Shown piece by piece: positions 63,138 to 64,000 of a DNA stretch of 64,000 bases (position 1 is its first letter; each line of letters begins with the position of its first letter). Source of the DNA: Mesostigma viride (lineage: Eukaryota > Streptophyta > Mesostigmatophyceae > Mesostigmatales > Mesostigmataceae); the NCBI GenBank assembly GCA_009746045.1, contig RPFO01000082.1:3789042-3853041 (forward strand), in the 5' to 3' direction. The notes below the pieces were generated by a model. That model was not told the origin of the DNA. It worked only from the letters and a program-made list of their open reading frames with translations, and ran no database searches. The position numbers and the translations under genes were made by a program.

Positions 63138-64000
63138 ATCATGGTGGTGCATGCAGGTGCACTTTGTGCACCCAGAGCAGGTGTAGTTTACACGTACCCT
63201 GTAGACCCTTGCAGGAAGTATATCCCAGCATGTATTAAGGGGACGGGACATGCCCGAATTTTTTGGCACCAAAAAATTCGCGCCGGAACCGAAGGTCATA
63301 AATTTCACGTGCACGGTGCGCGTACCCCTTGCGGAAGTGGCCATGGCGACTGCGTTCAGGCGAAACTACCACACCAGGGCAGGCGAAATGCAAAAATTTT
63401 ACTCGAATCTAAAAGACGATGCGTTTATGATGTCAGTTTGTGGCGGAAATCAGCTGGTTGACAATATCGCTGTTGTTTTTTTATGCCATCGGCATGGGGG
63501 GTATAGCCAGAGATAGCTGCTGCCATTTTTCCTTCCAAGCCTGCAGCTTCCCAGCTAGCCTTCTCTTCAGGGCTTTCCTCGTCCTTCTCGATCCCCTCCA
63601 CCCCCAAGACCTCATCCTCATCCAACCATCCTCCACCTCTGGCTCCGTCCTAGCTCGATCCCCGCGCCCTCGTCACTCTCCACCACCACGACCTCATGCT
63701 CATCCTCCCCCTCCCTCGTCGTCACCCCCCTCAGGCATCCGCGCCATCCTCCATGATCCGCTGCAGATAGAGCTTCGCCTCCTCCCTTATTTAGCAGACG
63801 GCCGGCCCACGATCCGTTGCCACTCATTCCAGCTGTTTACCGCATTGGGCGCATCGTCACCGAGGAGGGCAATGATGAGCGGAACAGTCTGAGAGGGTTT
63901 TTAATTCCTTAGCACGGCTGATCCGGGCGCCATGCAGCCAGCTTGAGCAGCAGCCTCCAAGCATCGATCATGCTAGTGTGCTCCCTCTTAAACAGTATTT
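63138..64000. other. Unassigned terminal region
   Basis: An 88-codon plus-strand frame (63250-63516, FGTKKFAPEPKVINFTCTVR) and an acidic minus-strand frame (63625-63425, LDEDEVLGVEGIEKDEESPE) look somewhat coding but match no family I recognise. Confidence 0.35.

Overview
This is nuclear DNA of an intron-rich eukaryote that metabolises starch. The host genes visible are the 3' part of an alpha-glucan, water dikinase (GWD) gene, a complete 18-exon alpha-actinin gene, and three intron-bearing tRNA-Asn genes. Almost everything else is mobile-element sequence or tandem repeats. GWD points to an alga or another starch-storing protist. The best-preserved retrotransposon has the A1-ORFs-B1A2-B2 layout of PAT/Kangaroo-type elements (Kangaroo is from Volvox). 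No species can be named from the sequence alone; a green alga or relative that kept alpha-actinin is one possibility (inference).

Layout. 1-7258: 30-bp minisatellite, about 242 units, lying in a GWD intron. 7324-12285: last six visible GWD exons (+). 12570-16432: nested transposons (two LINE-A pieces in inverted orientation, a 1.7-kb hAT-like element and two SINE copies, with target-site duplications). 17469-17903: three tRNA-Asn(GUU) genes (-). 18413-34734: alpha-actinin (+), 883 codons, every splice phase consistent. 35384-38440: 82-bp satellite and a 5'-truncated LINE-A (-). 38613-39008: small zinc-ribbon-like ORF. 40110-41817: piggyBac-like element with TTAA ends. 41989-43060: TIR-bounded unit holding a 502-bp tandem duplication. 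43061-48280: no recognisable gene, but a long hairpin and a minisatellite. 48280-52160: LINE-C 3' end and Ty3/gypsy fragments. 52345-55315: LINE-B. 56159-61478: a 5.3-kb tyrosine-recombinase retrotransposon inserted in a TAAAT microsatellite. 61529-63137: LINE-B and LINE-A ends. 63138-64000: unassigned.

The most unusual signal is in the two protein genes. Many exon-intron junctions are copied into the adjacent intron: the last exon codons plus the splice donor, or the acceptor plus the first exon codons, recur once to about twenty times nearby. The clearest case is a 42-bp minisatellite whose first unit begins inside the codons of the alpha-actinin EF-hand calcium loop. Introns in this genome may be growing by tandem duplication that starts at splice sites, leaving rows of decoy splice sites. 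Host exons stay frame-perfect while all the transposon ORFs are broken, so the transposon frameshifts look like real decay, not poor sequence.
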